From NCBI RefSeq assembly GCF_910592395.1, contig NC_088311.1, forward strand, positions 22,724,646 to 22,788,645: a stretch of 64,000 nucleotides of DNA, given 5' to 3'. The notes beneath the pieces were generated by a model. It saw only the letters and a list, made by a program, of their open reading frames with translations, made no database searches and was not told the DNA's origin. This document shows positions 12,201 through 27,200 of the stretch, piece after piece. Position numbers and translations under genes: made by a program. Positions within the stretch are counted from its first letter, which is position 1. Every line of letters starts with the position of its first letter. The stretch comes from Lineus longissimus. Taxonomy: Eukaryota; Nemertea; Pilidiophora; Heteronemertea; Lineidae.

Positions 12201-15200
12201 TACAGCTCAGGTGGCTTGGGAGATACCGGAAGCAAACGACAATTCCCATCGTGCACCTTCCGTTCGTGTCATCCCCGCCATCTTACCCCCAAGGCAGTTC
12301 CCCATCGGAACCACGAGCATAAAGTACATTGCTGAGGATACCAGTCGGAACCAAGCTCAATGCGTGTTCACCATCACGGTGAAAGGTAGGATACAACAGA
12401 AGAATTACAGCGTGCCTATTCTATTTAGGTGTTGATACTATAATTGATAGACGTAAGCTCGAGTTGGCATTTGCGTTCAACAATTCCTCAGTTGCATGAT
12501 ACCTCTCACAAAGAGTAGTGATCAAACAATTGCTTTCATACTTTCAAATTTCGTATCGGGTCTTAATGAAAATGATGAAATGGCCATTAGGACCACAGGT
12601 CAACCAAGTCGACCAAGGGAGCTCTTCGGGAGTAGCATAGCTGATGGACGTGCAGAGGAGTACGGTAATAATTTGGTGCTCTTGTTTTTAATTCAGAACA
12701 TCTTGGTGCAAAGTTGAAAATACATGCATGAATCATACTACATTGTGTTTTCTCATGGTGTGTTCTTTTCAGACTTTGAGAGACCTCGTGTGGACAGCTG
12801 TATTTCTCCAGAGCCTTTGGTCGTCAAGGAAGCCCAGGCAAACGTTACGTGGGATGAACCAATATTCTCTGATAATTCTGGCGAAGATCTGACGATCAAG
12901 CGGACGCATGCTCCCGGGATGTTCCCACAGGGCGTGACAGAGGTGGTTTATACTGTCGTGGATGCAAGTGGGAACAACAACACGTGTGTCATTAGGTTGG
13001 ATGTGAGAGGTAGGAAGACGATAGGCAAGGGCGCATGTAAGAGATGCAATATTTCTCTCTTCTCCATACTTTCTCCCTTCATGTTACTCATGTAACTCAC
13101 GGAACTCTTGGTACAAAAAGGTACCTCTCTTCTCCATGCATTCCCCCTTCCTCTCTTACTCACCCTACACACAGAACTGAAGACGGAATTGTTCACAAGC
13201 AGATGCTGACTTGCTTCGGTTTAAACTCGTTTCATGCCAGAGGTTCTTGTATACGACAAGAACAAACTCATCAGTTTAGTCCCTTGCAGTTGAAGATAAT
13301 GATTGTCGTCATCGCACACACCAGTTCGTATGATTTCTCATTCAGAACACCCATGCTCCATTCCGACGGCACCCCAACATGGTGATGTCGCCTGTAAATC
13401 TAGGACGGATGACAGTGTAACTTGCACCATCTCCTGCAAGCAGGGCTTTGACTTTGCCTTCCCGCCAGCCAAAGAATACAACTGCGCCAATGATGGAGTG
13501 TGGAAACCTGTCATGCCTGTCCCGGATTGTTCAGGTAAGTTTTACAGAATTTTCAGAAAGCCTTCGAAAGCCCAACGACAACTTCTACCACTGCGTTCGC
13601 GTTTCGGGGGCGTCGCCAAAACTCCCTACATGTACGGTTCGATCCTGGAAGGCTAGGTTTGCAGATGTAGGATTCACGTCGTCACTTGCCGCATACTTTT
13701 CAATGTTAGTTATTGTAAATGGCTTTGCACAGAGTGTCACCAACGATCGGGATGTTTTGGCGAAATAGGTGTTGGATGTTTCTAGCTCGCTTTCGAATTT
13801 CTGGTATATACGCTCGATTATTATATAACATAAATGTTACTCGCAGCACTAAGATCCCCTAACGACGTGACACAGCAAGCAAATGTTGTCTTCGACACCG
13901 ACAAGTCTTGCAATGATAGACTACTGATAGCAAGGGCTGCTACCAGTTTCCAGCGACAGGTATCCAACTCGGTAAGTTCGATTACATAGAATCGGGGGCT
14001 TAGGCCAACTTAGGGCATGATGTGGTATAGTACGATGATAACTCATAAGCCTACGTGAGTAAGGGAAAATCGACTTTTTAAGTAAAATGTTTAAAAGTGC
14101 ATTTGTCAGAAAAGCTTCAATCGAAGCTTTTTTTATTGTGATGGGCCACACTTAACCCACTCCTGGCAAGGCCGCACAGCTAGAACGAGAAAAAGTACCT
14201 CGCTGTTTTCCCTGCAGATTTCAAGACTGATATGTGGTCTAAATGCTAGAAGAGGAGTTTGCCCCCTCCTTAAAGCTAGCTAAGAGGCGGCCTGCTACAT
14301 TGTACTTAATTGCAATGTTTCGTAAAAAACGTGTTTGACTGAGAAGATGTCAACATGTTCCTCATTTGAGCAACAGTGTACATACAAATAAGTTCAAAGA
14401 AACCCGCAGATGGATACGAAGATTAACCTCAATTTGACTTTTACTTGAAATATTTTTTATTTTTTCATCCTCTCTAAAGGTGGCCAAGGCGTGTGGTGAC
14501 AACGTTGTATGTACACTCGCTGGCTTTGCAACAGATTGTAAGGAATCTAAAGTCGGTGAGCTGTCACTTCGTTTGAGGCGGGACGTTTCGGATGATTATG
14601 ACAACCGGCAGAAGTCACCAAACGCGACGAAGCTCGAGTTTAATTTCAAAATACAAGGTACCGGCATTTGTATCAGTGTTAGTAAAAGCTATAAAGGCGT
14701 CCACTCCAGCTATCACTGTGTACCGTCTTGCAGATTGATCAAGACGTTGCATGGCATCAGCAGTCTCTGACCAGCGCAAGTAACAATTTTAGCGTAAATA
14801 CAATTTCATGTCCTGAAAATCTGTGTATTCTCTGTAAATAAGGCAGTACGTGAGGATTACAGACCAACTTTACTTAACGTTAGACATACTTTTCCGTCAT
14901 TCTGATTGATCGTCGGTGGTGTGTCAGTTGTTGATGTATATGCCTGGATACCCCTTCATACGTGACGCACTGCCAACGAGTATGTCTTTCCACACGAAAT
15001 TCCATTTTCTTTTGACTATAGGAACAGTGTTCACCACGGAGACGGAGGACACGCCCAAAGACGCACTGCTTCTGGAAGCCATGGAAAGGGTTAGGGGAGC
15101 CCTAAAGGAGCGGGCGAGGTTGAAGAAGCTCGATCAGAAAATTGGCGATGAGACAGTCATGAAACTGCAACAAATCAACTTCTTTCCAAAGGAGCCAATA

Positions 15201-18200
15201 TTTCTCTGTCCGCCGGGAAATGTCGTGAAGAATAACGCATGCCGTAAGTGTCTTTGTTATTACCTTCTGTCTCTTTATGTCTACTGAAACTAGTAAAGGC
15301 TTCTTGTCTATTTAGACTTTGCGCATGCACTGTTTGATGACAGATTCAACTGGATATTGCCTTATAACTGCTGAATCAGAGCAGTTTGCAACGACAGAGT
15401 ACAAGCAACAAAACTATTGTAAACCAAAGGAAGCATCGGGCAACACCAGCGCACAAGCTAGTTACATCAATGCACCTTGGCTGGATATTATATTTGCTGA
15501 TTTTGATTCGATTCATTTGTAGTGAGATGCCCAATCGGGACAATCTTCAACGTGATCAGTGAAACCTGTAAGAGCTGTGACAAGGGCAGCTACCAGCCGC
15601 TGGAGGGTCAGCTCTCTTGCCTCGTCTGTCCCGATAACAGGACTACATCGGGAAACAACTCAAAGAGTGTCGGCGAATGCAAAGGTAAAGGATTTAAGTA
15701 AATAGTTCTTACCGGTTCTTAAATCATGTGCTGAGCATCTGGCCTATGTTGAATCAACTTGCAGTGACCAACCTTTGGAATAACAGCATTTTCAAATTGA
15801 TGATCGGTTTGTCACGCAAAAGGCGTGATTTCTAAAATAATGTACATCTGGATGCTCCAAGTACTGCCGAGTGTGACGTTATCATCCTCGCGGTCTTCAG
15901 CTCATGCTCTGTTGAAGTTATTGTGAACATTCTGGCGTCTATTCAGGGCCATTTCCACATGATGCTCTTTTCCTTTGCCCCCGCACACAGTATACCGCTT
16001 GTTAAACTCAAATTCATAACAAAAAAACTAAAGAAAACGGGTCTATTTAGTCATGTTGCTTCTGTTTCCAGCCCAGTGCTTGCCTGGAACCTACTCCTAT
16101 GACGGCCTGGAGATGTGCCAGAGCTGTGAAATAGGCTTCTTCCAACATGACTACGCCGAGAGAAGTTGCCTGGCCTGCCCGGATGGTTTGACTACTTGGA
16201 GGAGAGGGACGCGTAGGATAGGTGAATGCGAAGGTAGGATATGAGCTACATGTAGCTTCATACTTGATGAACCTTTTTGTGACATGAATACTAATATGAT
16301 GCAAACGCACAACTTGCTGCTATTATGGCTATCTTGCATGGAGCATCATCTTCATGACCAATGATGAGCTGTAATTAATGAGCCAATCTATGCCATTCAT
16401 CTTTCAAAATGTTCCTTTTAGTGGTGTGCCCGGCAGGTTTTGTCAGCCGCACTGGTCTGGAGCCATGCTTTCCTTGCCCTCGGGGTTACTTCCAGTCGCA
16501 TCCCGGCAAATCATCGTGTTTCCGATGTCCAGAGAAGTCACCAACTATCAATGCCGGGTCCACCTCAGTGCAGGATTGTCAGGGTTAGTGAAGTACATTT
16601 TCCCGCTGGACGCCGCTGCCACAGCACTTGGCTCTTGAGCAGTTGGTTGCCACATATATCAGAAAAACCGCATCAACCACACTAGCCTGCAAGTTAAAAT
16701 AAACGCTGGAGCCAATAGTTATGCCATGGCGGACCACAACGGGAAAACGCTCTTGTTTTCATAATGCCGTTTGCCCTATGAGCAATTTTTAAACACATTT
16801 TACTGGTCAACTGAAATGTATATCTCATTTTGATAATCAACTTTTAATCTATATGTATAAATAATACCAGCGTCTCCAGCAAGAACTTATGCCCAGATGA
16901 AGAGAGAACGGTTCCTTTAGGCTACATTCGAAACTAAATGTGTACACAAATTTTCGTTCAGGCCTGAGCGATTCTCCCAGTGATCGGGCAGATGCCCTTG
17001 CTGCTCAGTTGCTTATCAACGAATGTTTCGCCGAGCCGTGCAGGAATGGTGGCCGATGCCAAGGCCTAGCGGTAGGGTATGTCTGCGAATGTCCACCAGG
17101 CTATTCAGGTAAGAATTTAGAACCCCTTGATGCTATTGGATTATTTTCTTGACACGAAAACTTTCCGGATTCTGTTTGATTGACTCTGTCATATCTAGGT
17201 CGTTCTATGCAGCTGCCCACTGTTCTAAATTCTAATTTTCAGGTCTGAACTGCGAGTTTGAAATTGACGAGTGCGCCTCATCCCCTTGTCACAACAACGC
17301 CACCTGTATAGATAAACTCGATGATTTTGACTGTGTTTGTCAGGCAGGATTCAGAGGTAGGTGATAGACCCAAAAAAACTTGTTTTTAAAACAGTTCATT
17401 TACATATACTATAGTGTCTCATTTTTGGACGAGCGCTAAATCATCGCCAAGCGCTGTTCGAGTCGGCTTGCATATTCCAGTTGAATAGAATACAATCAAA
17501 ATCTCAATTCTCACTGATAGTCTTTGAAGGGCTTCGACCGGTTGTTTTCGGCCATCAGCCTAAAACGACCTGCATTTGCATACGTTACTCTTTCCTTCAT
17601 GTCCTCATTTCATTGAAACAGGCACCCTGTGCGAGATTAACATCAACGAATGCGACTCGTCCCCCTGTCAAAATGGTGCAGCCTGCTTGGATAACGTCAA
17701 CAGCTATAGCTGCAACTGCCTGCCAGGTTTTACCGGTCTGTAAAAAAATTATCTGTTTTCCCGTAGTTTTTCTTGTTTCTAATTTTGATGACAGAAATTT
17801 CAAATTTTCGGCGATTCGGCACGTCCGCCTTTCGATTGGTGTTTGTCATTTGAAGTTCGTACGTAACTTTGAATGGAGCAAAATATTGGAGAGTGAGGCA
17901 GGCATTCTTGAGAAAACGGACTGCGACATCAGTCAATAGAGGGTTTCGCTATCCCCTCAACACCCGACAGGCCTAGAATATTGCCGGTTCCCCGTCCGAA
18001 TTCATATTCCCTCGACGTAGTTAGAACTTCTTCTTTTAATTCGAATGCGCATGCCTGAGACATTTAAAATTCAAAAGTGCCAAACGACATTTTCCGCCCA
18101 TGAATGAAGAATAACAGTGGTTTTTTTTCGAAGTCAGGTGGAGATTGCGAGGAGAACATCAACGACTGTGCCTCTCACGCTTGCCTCAACAATGCCACGT

Positions 18201-21200
18201 GCGTGGACGGAATCCTTCGCTACAACTGTTCTTGCCCACGAGGTTTCAGGGGTATCATGTGCGAAGAAGACATTGATGATTGTGAACCTTCCCCCTGCAT
18301 GAATGGAGCTACATGCCGAGACCAAATTGATGGCTTTAGGTAGGTAAAACCGTCAAGATCATCCCAGCCGTACATATGACATCTTTCGAATTAGAAGTCC
18401 TTTTGTGCGTTTTGACAAATTACGATATTTATCTCCCGAGGCAGTATATTCATCATGTTGGATATCCTTCTTTCATGGGGATGGAGGAGGCCAGTCCACT
18501 GCGTTTGGAGTGTAGGTCGCAGGGAGAACAACCCCTGATCTCCCGGCGGTGGAATACGTTATTCAGCACCTGCAACAATACGGCACATCCACTGGAAAAA
18601 TGACAGCCATCGTTTACACAAGGTAACGGTCACTGATATTTCCTTTATTCCTTCCAGCTGCGACTGCCTCCCTGGTTACATAGGTCAAGCTTGCGAGATC
18701 GACAAGAACGAGTGCGTAAATGCGCGCTGTCAAAATGGCGCATCCTGCATCGATGAAGTCGACGCGTTCAAGTGTATATGTGCCCCATCATTTTCCGGGA
18801 TAACATGTGACAAAGGTATGATTAATGGACCCCTGAGTTGAATTTACGCTTAAAACCTATGCAAAACTTCGTGGGCTTTGTCAGAGTGAACACATGATGG
18901 TATTCCCAATCGTGTTGTATGTTGTGGAGCTTCTTTGCTGCTGATCGACCACAAGGCTCTATATGGGCTCAAGTTGGTTTTGACATGCGACAGAGCTCAT
19001 TGTCGCTCGTGCAATGTCAAGTTAGCTCTAGATCTACCTGTCGGTTTTGAGCAAGTCCGTGTTTTACGGGTCAAACACTGCACTATATGCAATGTAATGC
19101 ATTAAATCATTGTACTTTCAATAGGATTATCATCAACATGACTTCTCAATTTTTTGTCACCAGAACTGTCTTCTTCCTTCCACCTCTCATTTGAAAACTC
19201 CGGCACAATCGATCACGTGATGGCGGAAGGGGTTGCCGATATGACGTCAGTGACAATTGCATTCTGGATGCAGACAACGGATAGGAGCAACTATGGTACA
19301 CCCTTCTCCTATGCAGCCGACAGAGAAAGGGACAATGCATTGACGCTCATGGACTACAGTGGGTAAGTCATGAACCTCGAATATATCATCGACTGTATCG
19401 GCTGGTTAGGGTGCTTTGAGAGCATCGGAGCTAACATGGCAAACACAATTCGTTATACTGTAAACTTACTAGCTCGTCCAAAGACACCCAGAGCAGGATG
19501 GTTAGAGCAAAAGTGGTCTAGTATACTTCTCTGTACCATTACGTCTTTAGGTTTGTGCTCTACGTCAATGGTAAAAAAGTCATCACAGACGTCGCCACGA
19601 ATGATGGGCTTTGGCATCACGTGGTTGCCACGTGGTCAAGCAATGGTGGAAGATGGCAGATCTATATCGATGGAGAGTTGAGGGAGGCAGGTGTAGGGCT
19701 TGCCAAGGACACTGTCATACCAGGTAGGTAGGCCTTAACGGCAAAATACGCAACTTTAAAAGTATCACAGGATGATATCAATATCAAATCGATCAGCGTG
19801 CGGTAGTGACATCGTCTAAAGGTTTTTCAAAAGCTCAAAAACCTTAGGAGTGTAGAGCATGTTTTTCGGAAAACTGGAAGAACCTGTACATTAAGGGCTT
19901 CTAGTATCGAAATTCTACATGTATAACTTTTAAGTTCAGTGAAAAGCACCTCGTATTCCTTCTGACAAAACCCGTCTCTTTCCAGGTGGTGGACGCCTTG
20001 TTCTTGGCCAAGAACAAGATGGCTTTGGTGGTGGGTTCAGCGCGCCAGAGTCGTTTATCGGCAACATGTCGCTACTCAACATCTGGGACCAAGAACTCCC
20101 TAAGCATGAAATCAAGAGGCTTGCGGAATCGTGTGAGAAGTATATAGGGAATGTGAGGGCATGGCCAGACTTCCTAGCAGGGCTGAACGGGAGGATTAGG
20201 ATACTAAATTCGACATTCTGCCAAGGTACATGTATGTTACGGTCACCTCCAGGGTGTAACCCTAGCGAACTCTCAGACTTTATGCCATTAGGAAGTGTAC
20301 CTAAAATACCACATCGGGCACTTTCGATCTTGAAGTTGTGAGTTTGTCAAGTGTGCCGGACATGTCGGAGTAGAGACTGATGCAGGCTGAGCGGCGGGTG
20401 ATACATGTAACTTGAATTGGTTACGATCGGTCATGGTCGATCGAGGATTTTTGCCTGACTCATAAGTCTGACCATCTGAGGCTGAGTAGCTCTATCATGT
20501 CACCCTATTTCTTTATTGTCAAAGTTAATAACATAGCTAAATTTTCACTTTCGTCTCTGACATTTACTAGATTGTCCAACACCAACTGATATCGACAATG
20601 GTCATGTGATACTGACGGGCCTTTCTACCACGGACACAGTGTCATACTCGTGTAAACCAGGATACGGGATTGTCGGAGCCTCGCGTCGAGTTTGCAAGAT
20701 ATATGGCCGCTGGGATGACAAAGATCCAAGGTGTGAAAGTATGTTTGTCAACAGCGTTACTAACATATATATAATCGCATGAAATAATGCCTACTCGTAC
20801 CTTGGGAATGGCATTGCCCCCACATCCCACCAAGTCACCGAGTCTAACCACAAATCCTCGCTCCCAAAATGTATCCCCTGATTAAGGATAAGACTTGCGA
20901 ATGGTTGGGTGGAAATGATCTTCAAGTTGGCGTTGTGGCACTTTGGCCGACTACATCATGCTGCAGACACCCACACTCTCTTCTTGCTGCTGGGACACAT
21001 ATCAAAATACTAGTGATAGAACTTCACTTTTTATTCAATGATTTTGACTATAAAGCCATAATACGCATTTGTTGTTTGCAAAATAATTGAAAATTTCGTC
21101 CTGAAGAATCGATACTGGGCCTCCATTTGTGGCAGTTATAGTTGAAATGGCTGCCATTGAATGCGTTAGATATAGTTCCACTCGGAGAAAATCAGAGTTG

Positions 21201-24200
21201 AAGAAATCTACGAGTACTAACATCTTAACACTGGTAACACATGCATTTTCCTCGCCGAAGCTAATGAGCTTTCCCTGTGCAGGAGTGCGGTGCGGTTGGC
21301 CGGGACGTGTCGTGAATGGTCTAGCAAGGGGAAACTATGAGTTCGGGGGCATAGTCACCTACACGTGCTATGAGGGGTACCGGCTTGTAGGCATTGGCAC
21401 AAGAGAATGCACTGCGGACGGAGCGTGGAGTGGAGAACCACCTTCATGTGAAGGTAAGACATTTCAAAAGCCAATGCTTAAAAGCAAGAGACTTGTAGCA
21501 TGACCTCTTCTCATCACATTGGATTGGGCCATTGGGCTCTTGTAACATTGGTTCTTGTTTGAAAGAAACAGATGAGTCATTTGTCAGCATGACAGTCATA
21601 ACGACGAAAGTCCAGTAATGGAAGTAGTTCTCAGGGTTAAATTGATTTTCATTGTAGTCATCATGTTCCTTTTTTGATTTCCAGTGATTACATGTCCGTC
21701 TCCTCCACCATCGAAGCTTTGGTTGCTGAGCGGCGGAAGAGATGTCTATATGCCGAGGGATGTAGTAGAGTTCGCCTGCGCCATAACCTTCACCTTGTCA
21801 GGAAACGACACATTGATTTGTAATGACGACGGCAGATGGAGCGACCCATTTCCCGTCTGTGTTCCAAATGGCTGTGGGGACCCACCAATGATTTCAAACG
21901 GGGGCCCAATAGAAGCAGATGATGTATCAACTGATGGGGAAGAATACGTTGAATATACATGTGTTCGAGGTTACGAGATTGCCGCTAGGTCAAGGATCGT
22001 ATGTCGTGATGATGGTTCGTGGGAGGATTACCGACCTGTGTGCAGCGTTATCCTATGTGAGGAGCCACCTCTGCTAGTACATGGGTCACAATATGGTGTG
22101 AACTACTCAGTCGATGGCGTGGTGCAGTTTCAATGCGACAGAACACATCGTTTGATTGGTGCCCATGCCATTAGCTGCGTTGATACAGGCAAGTGGAATG
22201 ACACCTTTCCCAAATGTCAGGCGACTCAGTGTCCGGACTTATCCTCTCCTGGCAACGGGACTGTCAACGTGCATGGATACTCCGTGGATGATATTGCTTC
22301 GTATAAGTGTTCAGAGGACTTCAAGATGGTTGGCACGCCTGAGCGACAATGTTCCGAGACAGGGTTCTGGACTCCGGCAGAACCAAGCTGTACGGTCATT
22401 CATTGTGGCTTACCAGAACAAGTGCAGAACGGCTCGACCTCCGGCGATGACTTCCTGTACAAAAGCAAAGTAACATATCGCTGCATACGTGGACATGTAT
22501 TGGTCGGAGAAGCAGAACGAAGATGTGAGGCTGACGGAAACTGGTCTGGAAAGCCTCCAAGTTGCATTTTTGTAGAATGCCCGAAACCTGAGCCAGTTCG
22601 GAACGGCTTCGTTAGGTTAAGTGGACTATTCTTGAATGATACCGCTGAGTACAGTTGTGAGGACGGTCATGCTTTAAACGGTGATGCTGTGCTGCAATGT
22701 CAGATTGATTCCAATTGGAATGGTTCAGTTCCTATTTGTGAACGCTATGGATGTGACCCTCCAGTTAACATCACACATGGCTATCACCTCTTCCGGGGAC
22801 TCGAACCTAGTTCCGTTGTTGAGTACCATTGCTTGCCAGACTACAAGCTGGTTGGTAGCAAATACCTAGCCTGCCAGGATGATTTCACTTGGTCTCCACT
22901 CTTCCCAGAATGCGTCAAGCGTCACTGCAAATTAGGAAATGAATTGCGTAATGGCTACGTTGAAATAATTGACAACATCGAAGGTTCTGCTTTGCGTTTT
23001 TCATGCCGTGACGGATATAGGTTAGTCGGCGATCAAGTCAGGGAGTGCCTACAGGATGGCTCTTGGACTGGTATTCCTCCTCAGTGCCTTTACGGGTGTC
23101 CCTTCCCTCCAGTCATACCATATGGCTACAGCCTTGCGGATCACCAAGGCACATTCGGACCTGGTGACGCAGTGGAATACATGTGTGACATAGGATACAC
23201 TGGGCAGTCTGAAAATAATTACATTCTATGTCAAGACGATTTAACCTGGTCTGAAGTATCTTCATGTACACACATTACTTGCGATCCTCCGGCAAGGCTG
23301 GTTGACTTTGGAGAAATTAAAGGAACAAATTTTTCTTATGGATCTGTTGTGGAATATAGTTGCAACCGAGGTTACTTCATTGATGGGCCATCCGTCCGGA
23401 TGTGCGCAGCAGATGGGAGATGGGACATCCCAGAACCAAGATGTCAGAGGGTACACTGCAGGACACCAGAGAAGATCCATCGTGGTTGGGTTTCCGGAGC
23501 AGATTACAGATTCGGGAGTGAAGTGACTATCAAATGCATCAGAGGTTACAGGCTGTCTGGGGCTGACTTTGGGGTAGTGTCAGTATCGAGGAGGTGCCTC
23601 GCGAACGGAACGTGGAGTGGACCTGATCCCTCTTGTGAACTTATTGAATGTGTGACCCTAAGGGTTAGAAATGGCCAAGTTGTTGTTGAAGGTGTTGGCA
23701 TCGAAGCGACAGCGACGTATGGTTGTAACAATGGCTATGAGGTCCGGGGCCCGGCCCGTCGGCGGTGCCGTGATACTGGACACTGGAGTGGGTCGGATCC
23801 ATTCTGCCGCAAAGTCAAATGCAACAACCCACCAGTCATAGACAACGGTGAGGTTTTCTTCAATGACTCACACTACGATAGCGTCGCTATATACGAGTGT
23901 GTATCTGGGTTTGTAGTTGAAGGTATTCCTTTCATTTACTGCCAAGGCGATAGGACCTGGAGCACGGCTTTAGCGGAATGTCAGAGGAAAAACTGCACCC
24001 AGCCGTTGGAAATTCTGAATGGCGAAACGACTTATAAATCAATACATTTCGAAAGCAGGGTTGAATACAAGTGTAACTCTGGCTATGTTCTTGTGGGAGA
24101 CTCACTTCGCACTTGCGAGGAAGATGCAACATGGAGTGGGACAAACCCAACATGCGAACAGATTTTATGTGATGTTCCCATGGGTATCGATGATGGCTAC

Positions 24201-27200
24201 TACAAAGGCAATGCTCCTTATTCAGTTAACGCGACAGTCGAATATATCTGCCAAGATGGCCATAGACTCGTTGGAAACCCAATGATCGTTTGCCAGGAGA
24301 ACCAATACTGGTCTAATTTGCCATCCTGTGTTAGAATTGAATGTGGTCCAGTGATTCATATTCATGATGGAAAAACAGTTGGTAAAGCGCGTTATGTAAA
24401 TGACACCTTTAATTTCATGTGCAACGTCGGCTACGAATTGAAGGGGAAAGAAACAATCACTTGTGAATCTGAGGGTGTTTGGTCGAATGATCCTCCAACG
24501 TGCGAGATAATAAAATGCCCAGATCTGGCTCAAATAAAAAATGGAAAGACTTTCAGCAACAAAGACGATTTTACCTATGGCACTGTAATGAGATATGTTT
24601 GTATTCGAGGGCACGAGATCATGGGTCCATTGGAAATAACATGTTTGGCCAATAGAACGTGGTCTGCCAAGCAGCCAAGCTGCGAACGAGTGTCTTGTCT
24701 TCCACTTCCTGAGAGTCTTGACAATGGACGCGTTGAAATAACTGGGTACCAGTATGGGGACTCCGCTACTTTCACCTGCGACCCTGGACACAGTTTAGTT
24801 GGAATGAGTGAGTTACGCTGTGCTGAAGATGGCTCGTGGACGGGAGGAGTACCTTTCTGTTATAGGAAGACTTGCCCAGACCTCCCACCAATCGTTAATG
24901 GTCACACTGAAGGGAAAAGCACGTACGGATCCACAGTGATCTACAGTTGCGACATAGCGTACATATTGCTTGGGGAGACGCGTCTATCATGTAATGAAGA
25001 CGGTGAATGGAGTGCAGCACCGCCTGTTTGCGAAGAAATCGTTTGCCCGTTTCCAAATCCACTCGAAAATGGTGAAGTTACAATGACAGGAGTCACATTC
25101 AAAGATGTGGCAAGGTTTACTTGCCACAGGGGATACAAAATAACTGGTAGTCCACTACGTCGATGTCAAAATATCTCAGCCTGGAGTGGGGTGACTCCCA
25201 AATGTACCATAATTACGTGTCCATTTCCTGACATCCTTGATCATGGAAATATCAAGGAACCAAAGGATGTTTATGAGTACGGCGATACTCTAGTGGATGT
25301 GTGTGATCAGGGTTATGAGGTGGAGTTAATCGTGGGAACAGAAGTGAAGCACCGATCATGCCAGGAAGATGGAACCTGGAGCAAACCAAGCACGTCCTGT
25401 CAAATGATCAAGTGTCAAGAAGGTGTGCCCCCTATGGGTGGACGCATTGAGCTTCAGACCAATGTTTATGGTGGTATCATCAAATATAGATGTGAGGATG
25501 GTTACAAGATGGAGGGGTCGAGGTACCGGATTTGCCTCGAAAATAGAACCTGGAGTGGGGTACCACCTGATTGCCACAAAGTTCAATGTCCAAACCTTGC
25601 CCCTGTTGCAAATGCGAGAATGTCTTCAACTGAACATGCCTTCGAGGACGAGGTTTCTTTTGAATGCGAAACAGGATATAATCTAGTTGGGGTTGATAGT
25701 CTTAAATGTCTCGCAACCGGATCATGGTCGAATACGCCGCCATTTTGTGAGAGAATTACGTGTCCACCTCCAGACGATATCACAGGTGGTCATATGAGAG
25801 GGAATATGTACTATTATAACATGACGGTGGAGTATGACTGCATCCAGGGGCACAGGTTGGTTGGTGAGAAGATCAGATACTGTCAAGAGGATGCCACTTG
25901 GAGCGGGGCGACACCATCTTGTGACGTCATCACGTGTCCAAAATCCGCTGTTCCGGAAAATGGATACCTGATTAGCGATGGGCAAAACTTCGGCTCAGTT
26001 ATTGAATACGAATGTGCCGATGGATTTAAACTTGTTGGGGGGAGGGTGAGGACGTGTGAATCGAACGGTTCGTGGACAGGGATAACACCAAAATGCACAG
26101 AAATCCTATGTCCAGATCTACCCGATATTCTGAATGGGTACATTTTGAAGGGCGAAAGGCATATCGGGAGTTCCCTCGAATATCATTGTTTTGAAGGTTA
26201 TGAGTTGGAGGGGAGTGTACAGCGCCTGTGTGAACCTGCTGGTAGATGGAGTGGGGTCGAACCCTCGTGCAAGGTAACGCATTGTCCTGCGCCTCCTGAC
26301 TTTCTTAATGGTGACATCTTTGGTGATAGCTATACCTTCGGATCAAAACTTCTATTCACTTGTCACCAGGGCTTTGTGCGACGCGGACAGGAGTATATAA
26401 CCTGCACTGGTTTCCGGGTTTGGAGTGACAGTTTCCCGGAATGCATCAAAGGAGAATGCCCGGAACGAAAAGTGGTTGAAAATGGTGCAATCGTAGGCAG
26501 CTCAAGAGACATTGGTTCCCTTATCGAGTACAAGTGTGACAATGGGCATGTTTTAGTTGGCGAGCCATTCAGCATGTGCCGACGTGATGGCTCATGGAGT
26601 GGAGAATTACCAAAATGCACGAGGGTTGTCTGCGACGAGCCGCCATCAATACCACACGCGATGGGCATGCGCATTACAGACGAAAGTGGAAAGACCAACG
26701 CTGTTTATTACAAGTGTGAGAATGGATACGAGATAGAAGGAAATGACGTGCTAATCTGCGAGGCACCTCATTGGTTGGGAGGCATTCCGGAATGTAAGAA
26801 ATCACTTTGCGACGCCCCGCCATTTGTTGCGAACGCCTCGACAATAATTCTTGACAAAAGAGAAGTTCAATACATTTGCGATATCGGTTTTACAATGATT
26901 GGCAATGATCACGTGAAATGCATGGAAAATGGCACTTGGGTTGCAGAGGGATTTCCTGAGTGTGAACCGGTTAATTGTGGTGAACCTCCGCTGGCGGAGC
27001 ATCGCAAAATAGTGTCAGAACACAGCACGATTTATGAGAGTACGCTACTTTATAACTGCACATCGGGCTACATCATGACAGGACAAGCTAACATCACCTG
27101 CTTGATGAACGGATCTTGGTCGGGGACGGGGCCGAACTGCCAACCTGTATCCTGTAATACGCCAAGGGCCATAGCAAATGGGACTGTAATAGGAGGCGAT

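Noticed and set aside
24222-24791. 189-codon open frame on the minus strand.
   Set aside because: It lies wholly inside the giant SVEP1 sushi exon, which has clear domain homology on the plus strand; it is a shadow frame.
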